From an uncultured Muribaculaceae bacterium (lineage in GTDB: Bacteria > Bacteroidota > Bacteroidia > Bacteroidales > Muribaculaceae): a DNA stretch of 38,424 nt. Both the position numbers and the translations under genes were made by a program. Positions 7,300 to 16,395 of the stretch are shown one piece after another. The notes under the pieces were generated by a model. That model searched no databases and was not told where the DNA came from. It saw only the letters and a program-made list of their open reading frames with translations. Numbering within the stretch: position 1 is the first letter of the stretch; each line of letters begins with the position of its first letter. The stretch is from NCBI GenBank assembly GCA_910577465.1, contig CAJTMM010000005.1, positions 1-38,424 on the forward strand. The letters run 5' to 3'.

Positions 7300-8985
7300 A
7301 TGAGCGCACCCATCACCATCTACTGCCAGAATACCCGCGAATACATCGAGATAGCCGGCGGCGACACACTGCTTCAGATCTACGGCACGATAGCCCACCG
7401 CCTGCCATTCACCCCCATCTGCGCGCGCGTCAACAATAAATCCGAAGACCTCCACTTCGCCGTCTACGCACCCAAGACCATCGAGTTCATGCCCGCCACA
7501 TCATCGTCGGGCAACCGCACATACATACGCTCCCTCTGCATGATGCTGTACCACGCCGTCAACGCCTGTTGCCCCGGCGCGAGCCTGAGCATCGAGCACT
7601 CCATGTCGCGCGGCTACTACTGCCGCATCATCGACGACACCGCCAAAACCTGTCTCGCCCCAACACCCGAGCTCACATCCCGACTGAAAGAACACATGAC
7701 GCAACTCGTGAAGCGCGACCTGCCATTCATACGCAAGGAGCTACGCACCCCCGACGTCATCGACATATTCATCAACCAAGGTCTCATGGACAAGGTACTC
7801 CTCCTCGGCACCCTGCACGAACCCTACACCGTGTTCTACACACTCGATGACCTCTGCGACAGCTACTACGGTCCGCTCGCACCCTCCACCGCACTGCTCG
7901 GCGTATTCGACCTGCTGCCGTATAAAGAGGGATTCCTCCTGATGGGATTCTCCGATGCCGACCCCTCGCGCCCGCAGCAACCAGTGCCACAGGAAAAAAT
8001 GTACCGCGCATTCACCGACCACCTCCACTTCAACCACATAGTGGGAGTGAGCAACGTAGGCCAGCTCAACGAAGCCGTGGCGCAAGGTCAGTCGCCCATG
8101 CTCATCAACGTTGCCGAAGCGCTCCACAACAACCGCATAGCCACCATAGCCGACGACATCACCAACCGTTTCCGACAAGGACAGGCGCGTGTGGTCATGA
8201 TAGCCGGACCGTCGTCGTCAGGCAAGACCACATTCACCAAGCGACTCGCCATCCAGCTCATGACCAACCTCCTCGAGCCTAAGATGATTTCGCTCGACGA
8301 CTACTTCGTGGACCGCCACCACACTCCCCTCGACGAGCACGGCGACTACGACTACGAGTCCCTATACGCACTCGACCTCCCGCTCTTCAACGAACACCTC
8401 AACCGTCTCATCAACCGCGAGGAGGTCGAACTCCCCTACTACAACTTCGAAACCGGCGCACGCGAATACCGGGGCAACAGGATACGTCTCGACGACAACT
8501 CCATCCTGCTCATCGAAGGCATCCACGGGCTCAACCCCGAACTCACCGCCCTGGTCGACGACACACTCAAATACCGCGTGTACGTATCCGCGCTCACCAC
8601 CATATCCATCGACGACCACAACTGGATACCCACCACCGACAACCGCCTGCTCCGGCGCATAATCCGCGACGCCAAATACCGTGGCGTGACGCCCGAGGAG
8701 ACCATACGCCGGTGGCCCAGTGTGCGACGCGGCGAAGAACGCTGGATATTCCCCTACCAGGAAAACGCCGACGCCATGTTCAACTCATCACTCCTGTTTG
8801 AACTCGGCGTGATGAAAGACCGTGCCGAATCGCTCCTGCGGCGCGTACCGCACGACATCACCGAATACACCGAAGCATCGCGCCTGCGCACATTCCTAAG
8901 CTACTTCGCACCCATCTCCGAGGAATTCATCCCATCCACATCACTCCTGCGCGAATTCTTAGGCGGAAGCAGCTTCAAGTACTGA
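7300..8985 (+). CDS. uridine kinase-like nucleoside kinase with TGS/ThrRS-like N-terminus
   Basis: A 561-residue protein of a family common in Bacteroidetes. The C-terminal half is a phosphoribulokinase/uridine kinase P-loop domain with Walker A GPSSSGKT at 303-310, then SLDDYF, DYDYESLYALD and IEGIHGLNP. The N-terminal half begins with a TGS-like ubiquitin-fold segment (about 1-70) and continues with a region resembling the second additional domain of threonyl-tRNA synthetase, including the SIEHSMSRGYYC stretch. It is predicted to phosphorylate a nucleoside, by family uridine/cytidine, but the fused N-terminus suggests a different or regulated role. A strong terminator follows. Confidence 0.85.
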   Translation: MSAPITIYCQNTREYIEIAGGDTLLQIYGTIAHRLPFTPICARVNNKSEDLHFAVYAPKTIEFMPATSSSGNRTYIRSLCMMLYHAVNACCPGASLSIEHSMSRGYYCRIIDDTAKTCLAPTPELTSRLKEHMTQLVKRDLPFIRKELRTPDVIDIFINQGLMDKVLLLGTLHEPYTVFYTLDDLCDSYYGPLAPSTALLGVFDLLPYKEGFLLMGFSDADPSRPQQPVPQEKMYRAFTDHLHFNHIVGVSNVGQLNEAVAQGQSPMLINVAEALHNNRIATIADDITNRFRQGQARVVMIAGPSSSGKTTFTKRLAIQLMTNLLEPKMISLDDYFVDRHHTPLDEHGDYDYESLYALDLPLFNEHLNRLINREEVELPYYNFETGAREYRGNRIRLDDNSILLIEGIHGLNPELTALVDDTLKYRVYVSALTTISIDDHNWIPTTDNRLLRRIIRDAKYRGVTPEETIRRWPSVRRGEERWIFPYQENADAMFNSSLLFELGVMKDRAESLLRRVPHDITEYTEASRLRTFLSYFAPISEEFIPSTSLLREFLGGSSFKY

Positions 8986-9046
8986 CCTCACACACATCCA
9001 ACCCTCCCGCAACACAACTTCCCACCCATACCATAATACCCTACAT

Positions 9047-9086
9047 CAGGGCGTGTCATAAATCCACATGACACGCCCTGCTTTTA
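9047..9086 (+). terminator. strong intrinsic terminator
   Basis: A perfect 13-base stem, CAGGGCGTGTCAT (9047-9059) with ATGACACGCCCTG (9068-9080), an 8-base loop, then CTTTTA. It ends the glycosyltransferase/kinase transcript and insulates the sus locus. The remainder of the 8986-9435 gap holds the susC promoter and leader described separately. Confidence 0.92.
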
Positions 9087-9166
9087 TTATCACTTTGCTT
9101 AACGGAACACAGCCATTAACCCACAAAACACACCCTTGTTGCCACAAAATGCACAAACGCACCTTT

Positions 9167-9205
9167 GTATTAAACATTTTTAACACATTGGGGGGGGTAA
9201 TTTTG
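9167..9205 (+). promoter_or_regulatory. G8-tract promoter element of the sus locus
   Basis: The block reads GTATTAA, TTTTTAAC, CATTGGGGGGGGTA, then ATTTTG. TAATTTTG (9198-9205) fits the -7 consensus TAnnTTTG and lies directly against the eight-G run (9190-9197). A near-identical 39-base block lies at 191-229 on the minus strand. No -33 TTTG occurs at 19-base spacing. A weaker alternative -7 (CACCTTTG, 9160-9167) lies just upstream. The predicted start site is near 9210, giving a leader of about 225 bases. Confidence 0.65.
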
Positions 9206-9400
9206 CCCATTATGCTTAATTTTGTATTTGAAAAACTTTAATCTAAAAACCACTATTGCATAACACCTGAAATCAATACCCTCTGATACCAATCCAACTC
9301 TCCAAACCGACACATTGGATACTAATCAGAAACTTTGCATCTAACCCCAGTATTCCGGCACATGCACCAACCGCACCGGGATACCCCGAAATACGAACTA

Positions 9401-9435
9401 ACCTTAAACAATTTACTAACCAATCAATCAAAATT
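9401..9435 (+). promoter_or_regulatory. conserved end of the susC leader
   Basis: ACCTTAAA (9401-9408) and ACTAACCAATCAA (9415-9427) recur in the same order at 22-29 and 1-13 on the minus strand. This region probably sets ribosome loading for susC, since no Shine-Dalgarno is visible. A 25-codon upstream ORF (9362-9439) ends with TGA overlapping the susC ATG. Confidence 0.5.
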
Positions 9436-12400
9436 ATGAAGTCAAAGGTAACAAGCTTGTTATTGATGCTTTTACTCTTCCCTGTGGTCAGCGTCATGGC
9501 GCAGACCATCCCGGTCAAGGGTATAGTGACAGACACCAGCGGTGAACCCTTGATCGGCGTTTCCGTAATAGTCGAAAGCACCGGACAAGGCGCATCCACC
9601 AACATCAATGGTGAATTCAACCTCAATGCCAAACAGGGCGACATGGTCAAATTCTCATACATTGGCTATCGTCCCGTACAGCTCGCCGTTCCGGCAAGCG
9701 GCAAGATGGACGTTGTCATGGAAGAGGAAGCCACTGCACTCGACGAAGTAGTAGTGACCGCACTCGGTATCAAGCGCGAACAGAAAGCTCTGTCCTACAA
9801 CGTACAGACACTCAAAGGCGACGCCTTCACATCCAACAAGGACGCCAACTTCATCAACTCCCTCGCAGGTAAGGTAGCCGGTGTCAACATCAGCACAGGC
9901 TCAGCAGGCTCCGGTTCGGCAGCGCGTGTGATCATGCGTGGTACCAAATCTCTTACAGGCAACGACAATGCCCTCTACGTGATCGACGGTATCCCCATGT
10001 TCGACGTCAACACCGGTTCTGAAGAAGGCGGTACTATGGCAAAACAGCCTGGTTCAAGCTCCGTAGCCGACATCAACCCCGACGACATCGAGTCTATGTC
10101 GGTACTCTCAGGTCCCTCTGCAGCAGCCCTCTACGGTTCTGCAGCAGCCAGCGGTGTGATTCTTATCACCACCAAGAAAGGTCAGGAAGGCAAAGCCAAG
10201 CTCACCTACTCCAACACCACCCAGTTCCACCGCGTATGGATGACCCCCAAGTTCCAGAACACTTACGGAAATGAAGAAGGTGAATTCGCATCTTGGGGCA
10301 AGAAACTCGATAAACCCACTGATTATGACCCTCTGGATTTCTTCCAGACCGGTGTTACTGAAATCAACTCATTGACATTCACCGTAGGTAATGAGCGCAA
10401 CCAGACATTCGCATCTGCCGCCGTGACCAATGCCCCCGGTGTGATGCCCGAGTCTGACTACAACCGCTACAACTTCTCTATCCGCAATACCACCAAGTTC
10501 CTCAACGATAAGCTCACCCTCGACCTCGGTGCAAGCTATATCATCCAGAACAACAAGAACATGGTTGGCTCAGGTGAATATTTCAACCCTATTGCTGCAC
10601 TTTGGCTCTTCCCACGTGGCGAAAACTTCGATGACGTACGCATGTTTGAGCGTTTCGACCCGTCCCGTAACCTCTACACTCAGTTCTGGGAACAGAAATA
10701 TCCCACTGTATTCACCATGCAGAACCCCTATTGGACTCAGAAGCGCATGAAACGTGAAGCCCGCAAGCAGCGCTATATGTTCAATGGTTCATTGAAATAC
10801 GATATCCTTCCCTGGTTGTACGTTGTAGGTCGTGTACGCGTTGACAATTCCAATACGGTTTACGAGGAAAAATACTACGCTACCACTCTTATGACCCTCG
10901 CCGGTTCTGATAAAGGTATGTACGGAAAGTCCCGCACTATGGACCGCTCTATTTACGCTGACGTAATGGCATCGATGAATAAGAACTTCATCAACAACCG
11001 CCTGAACCTCAACGCTCAATTAGGTGCGTCTATCAACGATATGCGCGAAGAGTCTGACCACTTCGAAGGTGGGTTGATGCACCTCCCGAACTTCTTTGCA
11101 TTCGGTAACATATCCACAACAAACTACAAAAAGGGTGATGCAGTATGGCATGACCAGACACAGTCTTTATTTGCCAGTGTAGAACTCGGTTGGGATAGCC
11201 AGTACTACCTCACTGTTACCGGCCGTAATGACTGGGCTTCTATGCTCGCGTTCACTGACCAGATGAGCTATTTCTACCCCTCAGTTGGTGGTTCTTGGTT
11301 GATTAGCGAAACCTTCCGCGACCAACTCCCCCAGGCAATCTCTTTCTTGAAAGTCCGTGGTTCTTGGGCGGAAGTGGCATCATCACCTTCACGCTACCTG
11401 ACTCGTATGCAGTACACTTACAACGACCAGACCAATCAATACGAATGGCCGTCAAAGCACTACAACCCCAACTTAAAGCCCGAAAACACTCGTTCTTACG
11501 AAATTGGTCTTAGCGCCAAATTCTTAAACAACACTATCGGACTTGAGTTCACTTATTACAACGCCAATACTTTCAATCAAACATTTGAAATACCCGCATC
11601 TGGTTCATCCGGTTACAAAACCAACCTTATTCAGACTGGTAACATCCGTAACCGTGGTATAGAAGCCGCTCTTACCTACAACAACCAGTGGGGTGACTGG
11701 CGTTTCAATACCGGTGTGACATATTCGCTTAACCAGAACAAGATTATATCTCTGGCTAATGGAGCTACGGATCCCGAAACAGGTCTTCCCATCGAGATGG
11801 AATACTTTACAGCATCCGGCTGTTTAGGTATGGGCGGTGGACCCGCAATCCGCCTTTATGAAGGTGGCACTATGGGTGACCTCTACAGCAACCAGCGTCT
11901 GCGTGAATCCGCAAACGGGTATGTTTGGAAAGACCCTCAGACTGGCAAGGTAGCTATGGAAACCGTTGATTACTTCAAGGTTGGCTCTGTTCTTCCTAAA
12001 TTCAATATGGGTTGGACCGGTTCACTCGGTTGGAAGAACTTGAATATGTCTTGGGCTGTTACAGGACGCTTCGGTGGTCACGTAATCAGCGACACTCAAG
12101 CTCTTCTCGACCGCTATGGTGTATCGCAGACAACTGCAGACGTACGTAACGCAGGCGGACAGGTTGCAATTCCCGGAAACGGAACTGTTGATGCCCGTAA
12201 TTATTATGAGACAATTTCTCAAGCTCCCGGTACATATTACTTGTATAGCGCAACCAACGTGCGTCTTGCCGACCTCACAGTCTCATACACACTGCCCCGC
12301 GCAATGCTCAAGAACATTGCCGACGTGACACTCTCACTCACAGGCAAGAACCTTTGGATGATTTACTGCAAGGCTCCTTTCGACCCCGAAAGCACTTCGG

Positions 12401-12489
12401 CAACCACCAACAACTTCTACCAGGGTGTCGACTACTTCCAGCAGCCCAGCATCCGCACTTACGGTTTCAATGTTAAATTCACATTCTAA
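9436..12489 (+). CDS. SusC/RagA-type TonB-dependent outer-membrane transporter
   Basis: Outer-membrane beta-barrel that imports glycans, with SusD forming the lid. The 1017 residues are typical. A signal peptide (MKSKVTSLLLMLLLFPVVSVMA) is followed by mature QTIPVKG. Next come a carboxypeptidase-regulatory-like domain (about 25-105, VKGIVTDTSGEPLIGVSV), the linker DEVVVTALGIKREQKALSY, a plug domain with DIESMSVLSGPSAAALYGSAAASGVILITTKKG, and the barrel ending in TYGFNVKFTF, with a terminal aromatic as expected. Arg and Gly codons are more often CGT and GGT than in the flanking housekeeping genes, consistent with high expression. It is the first gene of the locus and lies 17 bases before susD. 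Confidence 0.97.
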   Translation: MKSKVTSLLLMLLLFPVVSVMAQTIPVKGIVTDTSGEPLIGVSVIVESTGQGASTNINGEFNLNAKQGDMVKFSYIGYRPVQLAVPASGKMDVVMEEEATALDEVVVTALGIKREQKALSYNVQTLKGDAFTSNKDANFINSLAGKVAGVNISTGSAGSGSAARVIMRGTKSLTGNDNALYVIDGIPMFDVNTGSEEGGTMAKQPGSSSVADINPDDIESMSVLSGPSAAALYGSAAASGVILITTKKGQEGKAKLTYSNTTQFHRVWMTPKFQNTYGNEEGEFASWGKKLDKPTDYDPLDFFQTGVTEINSLTFTVGNERNQTFASAAVTNAPGVMPESDYNRYNFSIRNTTKFLNDKLTLDLGASYIIQNNKNMVGSGEYFNPIAALWLFPRGENFDDVRMFERFDPSRNLYTQFWEQKYPTVFTMQNPYWTQKRMKREARKQRYMFNGSLKYDILPWLYVVGRVRVDNSNTVYEEKYYATTLMTLAGSDKGMYGKSRTMDRSIYADVMASMNKNFINNRLNLNAQLGASINDMREESDHFEGGLMHLPNFFAFGNISTTNYKKGDAVWHDQTQSLFASVELGWDSQYYLTVTGRNDWASMLAFTDQMSYFYPSVGGSWLISETFRDQLPQAISFLKVRGSWAEVASSPSRYLTRMQYTYNDQTNQYEWPSKHYNPNLKPENTRSYEIGLSAKFLNNTIGLEFTYYNANTFNQTFEIPASGSSGYKTNLIQTGNIRNRGIEAALTYNNQWGDWRFNTGVTYSLNQNKIISLANGATDPETGLPIEMEYFTASGCLGMGGGPAIRLYEGGTMGDLYSNQRLRESANGYVWKDPQTGKVAMETVDYFKVGSVLPKFNMGWTGSLGWKNLNMSWAVTGRFGGHVISDTQALLDRYGVSQTTADVRNAGGQVAIPGNGTVDARNYYETISQAPGTYYLYSATNVRLADLTVSYTLPRAMLKNIADVTLSLTGKNLWMIYCKAPFDPESTSATTNNFYQGVDYFQQPSIRTYGFNVKFTF

Positions 12490-12506
12490 TCCTCAACAAC
12501 ACTATA

Positions 12507-14081
12507 ATGAATACTAAAACATATAAAAACATAGCATCGTTGATGTTAGGTGGTGTTCTCATGTTCGGCGCAGCTGGCTGTACTGACGACTTCGAGAGAT
12601 TTAACACCGACCCTAAAGCGCCGACTCCTGAACAGATGGAGGGTGACTTCGCATCGACTGCCACTCTCATCTCCAACATGATTCCTTTCGCACTGGTCAA
12701 TGGTCAAGAAAATAATTCCCAGATGCTCGATGTATTCGTAGGAGCATGCTACGGTGGCATGTCGGCACAGGCCGACCACTGGAATTCAGGATTGCAAAAC
12801 TACGGCACCCTCAATCCACCCGTTGGTTGGAGCGGAAACACATTCGACACTACTATGCCGGGAATTTACACGCCGTTCTTCATGATTCGTGATATTTCAG
12901 GCGGTGAAGGTCTGACATACTATTGGGCAAACCTGCTCCGTATCATAGGAACACTGCGTGTAAGCGATACTTATGGTCCCACTCCATTCTCCAAGATTGG
13001 ATCCGGAACCGATTTCGCCGTTGCCTATGATGATATGCCTACGTTGTACAACGCCATGTTCGAACAACTTGACCTCGTAATCGCAGGATTGAAGGAATCT
13101 GTAGGAAGCACAACTACCACATCGCTTTTCGGAAATGTCGATTACATTTACGGTGGCGACATATCGAAATGGGTAAAACTTGCCAACACAATAAAGCTCC
13201 GCATGGCATTGCGTCTTGTTAACGTAGAACCTGCACTTGCCAAGCAGAAAGCTGAAGAAGCCGTAAGCGATGCCGGTGGTCTTATCAGTGAACCTGGTGA
13301 CGCAGCTTGGAGTTCTTTCCTTCCCGGCGGCAACGCCCTCCACAAACAATGTACACTTTGGGGTGACACTCGTGTAAGTGCTGATATTACATCTTACATG
13401 AACGGGTACAACGACCCACGCTTGTCCATCTATATGACAAAAGCCACAAACGACACCTATACCGGTGCTCGAATTGGTGTTCCTAATGCGAAAACTACCA
13501 CCGGCTACCAAGGCTCGTCTCAGTTCAATATGACTGCGGAGTCAAAACTCCTGGCTATCGCCGCATCTGAATCTTGGTTTGCACGCGCAGAGGGTGCTCT
13601 CCGTGGATGGACCATGGGAGGTGATGCAAAATACCTCTATGAACAAGGCGTGAAAGTGTCAATGCAGGAACGTGGCGCTCAAATCGGCAACTACCTCGAA
13701 AGCACTGCTGTTCCCGCCAAGCACGTTGACCTGGAAAGTTCATCATATAACATCGACCCTGTCAGCACAGTATGTCCTGAATTTGATGAAACCGCATCTT
13801 TCGAGGTTAACCTTGAACGCATCATGGTTCAAAAATGGCTGGGTAACTTCCCCAATGGTTGGGAAACATGGGCTGATTTCCGCCGCACAGGTTATCCCAA
13901 ACACTTCCCCGTAGTTGTCAACTACTCTACCGACGGTGTCTCTTCGTCTCGCGGAATGCGTCGTTTGCCCTTCCCGCAGTCGGAATTCAACACCAACGAA
14001 GCCAATGTAAAGGCTGCGCAACAGATGCTCGGTGGACCCGACACCGGCGCTACCGACCTCTGGTGGGCTAAAAAGAACTAA
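12507..14081 (+). CDS. SusD/RagB-type glycan-binding lipoprotein
   Basis: Surface lipoprotein that captures glycans and caps the SusC barrel. The signal peptide carries a lipobox with Cys25 (FGAAGC), followed by acidic TDDFERFNTDP, the usual surface-export-type start of these proteins. The 524 residues fit the SusD-like_2 subgroup: helical repeats with LRIIGTLRVSDTYGPTPFSKIG near 140-165, and a C-terminal block with ERIMVQKWLGNFPNGWETWADFRRTGYP. It directly follows the SusC gene and precedes the GH18 gene by 34 bases. Confidence 0.95.
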   Translation: MNTKTYKNIASLMLGGVLMFGAAGCTDDFERFNTDPKAPTPEQMEGDFASTATLISNMIPFALVNGQENNSQMLDVFVGACYGGMSAQADHWNSGLQNYGTLNPPVGWSGNTFDTTMPGIYTPFFMIRDISGGEGLTYYWANLLRIIGTLRVSDTYGPTPFSKIGSGTDFAVAYDDMPTLYNAMFEQLDLVIAGLKESVGSTTTTSLFGNVDYIYGGDISKWVKLANTIKLRMALRLVNVEPALAKQKAEEAVSDAGGLISEPGDAAWSSFLPGGNALHKQCTLWGDTRVSADITSYMNGYNDPRLSIYMTKATNDTYTGARIGVPNAKTTTGYQGSSQFNMTAESKLLAIAASESWFARAEGALRGWTMGGDAKYLYEQGVKVSMQERGAQIGNYLESTAVPAKHVDLESSSYNIDPVSTVCPEFDETASFEVNLERIMVQKWLGNFPNGWETWADFRRTGYPKHFPVVVNYSTDGVSSSRGMRRLPFPQSEFNTNEANVKAAQQMLGGPDTGATDLWWAKKN

Positions 14082-14115
14082 TTAACCCCTCTCCAAATTT
14101 AACTTTATCAGAAAA

Positions 14116-15135
14116 ATGAAAGGACTTAAATCAATAATATTTGCAGCAGCTGCGCTAATTGCGGTACCCACCGTAGTGTCATCTTGCAGCGACTGGACCG
14201 AGCCGGAAGCAGAGGATTTCTACAAACCACAGACTCCGGCCTACAAAAATAACTTGAAAGACTATTTTGCATCGCCCCACAAAGTAATGTTCGGATGGTT
14301 CGGCTCATGGTCAGCCGGCTCAAAGAGCAACTCTCTTGTAGGTCTTCCGGACAGTACCGACTTCGTTAGTCTCTGGCTTGTAAATGGTAACCTTACAGCT
14401 GACCAACAGGCAGACTTAAAGGCATTCCAGGCACGCGGCTCAAAAGCCGTATTGTGCTGGCGCGCCGGCAATATCGGAGCCAATCTCATACCTGAAATCG
14501 GCTTCGGCTCACAATCCCTTGAACAGCTTGAGGAATATTGGGGCTACAGCCGTGATGATAAGGAATCAATGATTGAAGCTGCAAAAAAATATGCTTACGC
14601 TATTGTTGATACCTGTCTAAAATACAATATTGATGGTTTCGATTACGATATTGAAGACTGGGGAACACTTATGAATAGCACTTACCGAGAAGTACCTAAT
14701 ACGTTTATGCGTACATTGCGTGAAGAATTCGATAAACACGGTATGATGCTTGTCGCTGACATCCCTGGCGCTAGCAGCTGGTTAAGTTTCTACGATGTGT
14801 TGGACAACGACGTATTGGAGTCTCTGGACTACATCGCATGGCAAACATACGAACTTGACCATAGTGGTTTGAACAGCTTCTTTAATGCCATTAAAAATCG
14901 CAATGGTAAGGCAGATGTCTTTGAATGTGTAGTGAAGAAATCAATCGTGACAGCCACTTTCGAACGTGCATCAGACAAAGACCTCTTCCCGGTACAGTCA
15001 ACATGGAAATACAGCGGAGGCATCGAACACGCCGGACAGGGTGCATATCACATTGAATACGATTACCCCGGAAATCCCGACTATCCTTACGTACGCAAGG
15101 GTATTGCAACTCAAAATCCTCCTATCAACAACTAA
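14116..15135 (+). CDS. GH18 endo-beta-N-acetylglucosaminidase-like lipoprotein
   Basis: Predicted cell-surface endoglycosidase that cleaves the chitobiose core of N-glycans, or a related chitin-type bond. The lipobox Cys is Cys24 (VVSSC). The GH18 catalytic motif DxxDxDxE is intact as DGFDYDIE at 173-180, with Glu180 the acid/base. AWQTYEL (around 240) fits the Q-x-Y substrate-assist region of endo-type GH18 enzymes. At 339 residues it is a bare catalytic domain, without the N-terminal DUF1735 region found in BT_3987-type enzymes. The neighbouring SusC/D and DUF1735 lipoproteins mirror known high-mannose N-glycan loci of Bacteroides, which supports host N-glycans as substrate. The substrate itself is inferred. 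Confidence 0.88.
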   Translation: MKGLKSIIFAAAALIAVPTVVSSCSDWTEPEAEDFYKPQTPAYKNNLKDYFASPHKVMFGWFGSWSAGSKSNSLVGLPDSTDFVSLWLVNGNLTADQQADLKAFQARGSKAVLCWRAGNIGANLIPEIGFGSQSLEQLEEYWGYSRDDKESMIEAAKKYAYAIVDTCLKYNIDGFDYDIEDWGTLMNSTYREVPNTFMRTLREEFDKHGMMLVADIPGASSWLSFYDVLDNDVLESLDYIAWQTYELDHSGLNSFFNAIKNRNGKADVFECVVKKSIVTATFERASDKDLFPVQSTWKYSGGIEHAGQGAYHIEYDYPGNPDYPYVRKGIATQNPPINN

Positions 15136-15165
15136 TCATTTTAGCTTAAATAAGGAATATAATAC

Positions 15166-16368
15166 ATGAAAAAAATAGCATTAAACATCTTCGCTATCGG
15201 TATGATAGGCTTATCATTCACAGCTTGTGACGATGCCAAAAACGATGCGATAGACAATATGGTATACATCTCTGAAGCTGCCTCAGGACCGTCTACTGAA
15301 GTAATTCTGGGCAAGAGCGGTGAGAAATCGACTACCGTCATAAATGTACGCATGGGCAAAAAAGCTGTTACCGATACTAAAATACAGCTGATTCTGGACT
15401 CCAAGGTACTTGAAGAATATAATAGACGTAATGACACTGAATTCGCTGTTATTCCGTCGGAATACATCGAAGTTCCATCAGAGGTCACAGTCGAAGCCGG
15501 AAACTCAATGGTAGAGGTTCCTGTTACGATAACCTCATTTGACGGAGAAAAAGGTGTTGACTATGCTGCACCCATCAAGATTGCGTCAGCACAGGGCGAG
15601 ACCGTTTCCACCGGCTCAAGTGCATATATAGTTACTTTCGGCAAACCACTCATTCAGAAAGCACCGAAATTCTATTATGACAACGCAATGAAAATGGCTT
15701 GGGAAGGCACAACAGAACTCCCGAACCTAACTCTCGAATGGTGGGTACGAGTTGTAAACCCCGCCGGAAACGGTGGATTCTCCACAAATAACCAAGCACT
15801 CTTTGCGTTCCAAGCCAATTACGAACTGTATATTCGATTCGGTGACCTCACTTACGGAGGTAACGATGGCTACCCCGGCAAACACGAATTCCTGCAAATC
15901 AAAACCTTAGGCATCGACGCCAACTATGATTCAGGAGACCCCAAAGATGAGTCAAAGAAACTTCCTTGGGGTGAATGGATTCACTTTGCTCACACATTCG
16001 ACAGCGCTACCGGTGAAGTAGTTCTTTACAAGAATGGTGTAGAAGTTTGCCGTAGCAATGGTGGTTCCGGTAAAGTATTTAATATAACGGGTGTATCCAT
16101 GTGCTCAAGTGGTTATCGCTATTTCCGCGACTACATTGAATTTGCACAGGTACGTTTGTGGAAGACTACACGTACCGCCGCTCAAATTCAAAAATTCATG
16201 AAGAAAGAGGTTAAATACAATGACCCCAACCTCGTGTTCTATCTCCCGATGAACGAAGGTTCCGGCTCAATCTTACATGATGTTACCGGCAATGGTCACG
16301 ACATTGAAATTGGCAACAACGGCGGTACCAAGAACGTAGCTTACGCATGGACTGAATACGAATTCTAA
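15166..16368 (+). CDS. surface lipoprotein: DUF1735 plus LamG/concanavalin-like domain
   Basis: Predicted surface glycan-binding protein. The lipobox has Cys21 (LSFTAC) followed by DDAKNDA. Residues about 30-155 form a DUF1735 (BT_3987-like N-terminal) domain, with LDSKVLEEYNRRNDTEFAVIPSEYIEVP as its hallmark. Residues about 175-400 form a LamG-like jelly roll (TLEWWVRVV, then GEWIHFAHTFDSATGEVVLYKNG). No catalytic residues are recognisable. It lies 30 bases after the GH18 gene and 27 before the next lipoprotein, so it is part of the same operon. Its likely role is to hold glycan near the endoglycosidase. Confidence 0.87.
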   Translation: MKKIALNIFAIGMIGLSFTACDDAKNDAIDNMVYISEAASGPSTEVILGKSGEKSTTVINVRMGKKAVTDTKIQLILDSKVLEEYNRRNDTEFAVIPSEYIEVPSEVTVEAGNSMVEVPVTITSFDGEKGVDYAAPIKIASAQGETVSTGSSAYIVTFGKPLIQKAPKFYYDNAMKMAWEGTTELPNLTLEWWVRVVNPAGNGGFSTNNQALFAFQANYELYIRFGDLTYGGNDGYPGKHEFLQIKTLGIDANYDSGDPKDESKKLPWGEWIHFAHTFDSATGEVVLYKNGVEVCRSNGGSGKVFNITGVSMCSSGYRYFRDYIEFAQVRLWKTTRTAAQIQKFMKKEVKYNDPNLVFYLPMNEGSGSILHDVTGNGHDIEIGNNGGTKNVAYAWTEYEF

Positions 16369-16395
16369 ATCACACTGTAATAAAGACGAAACAAA

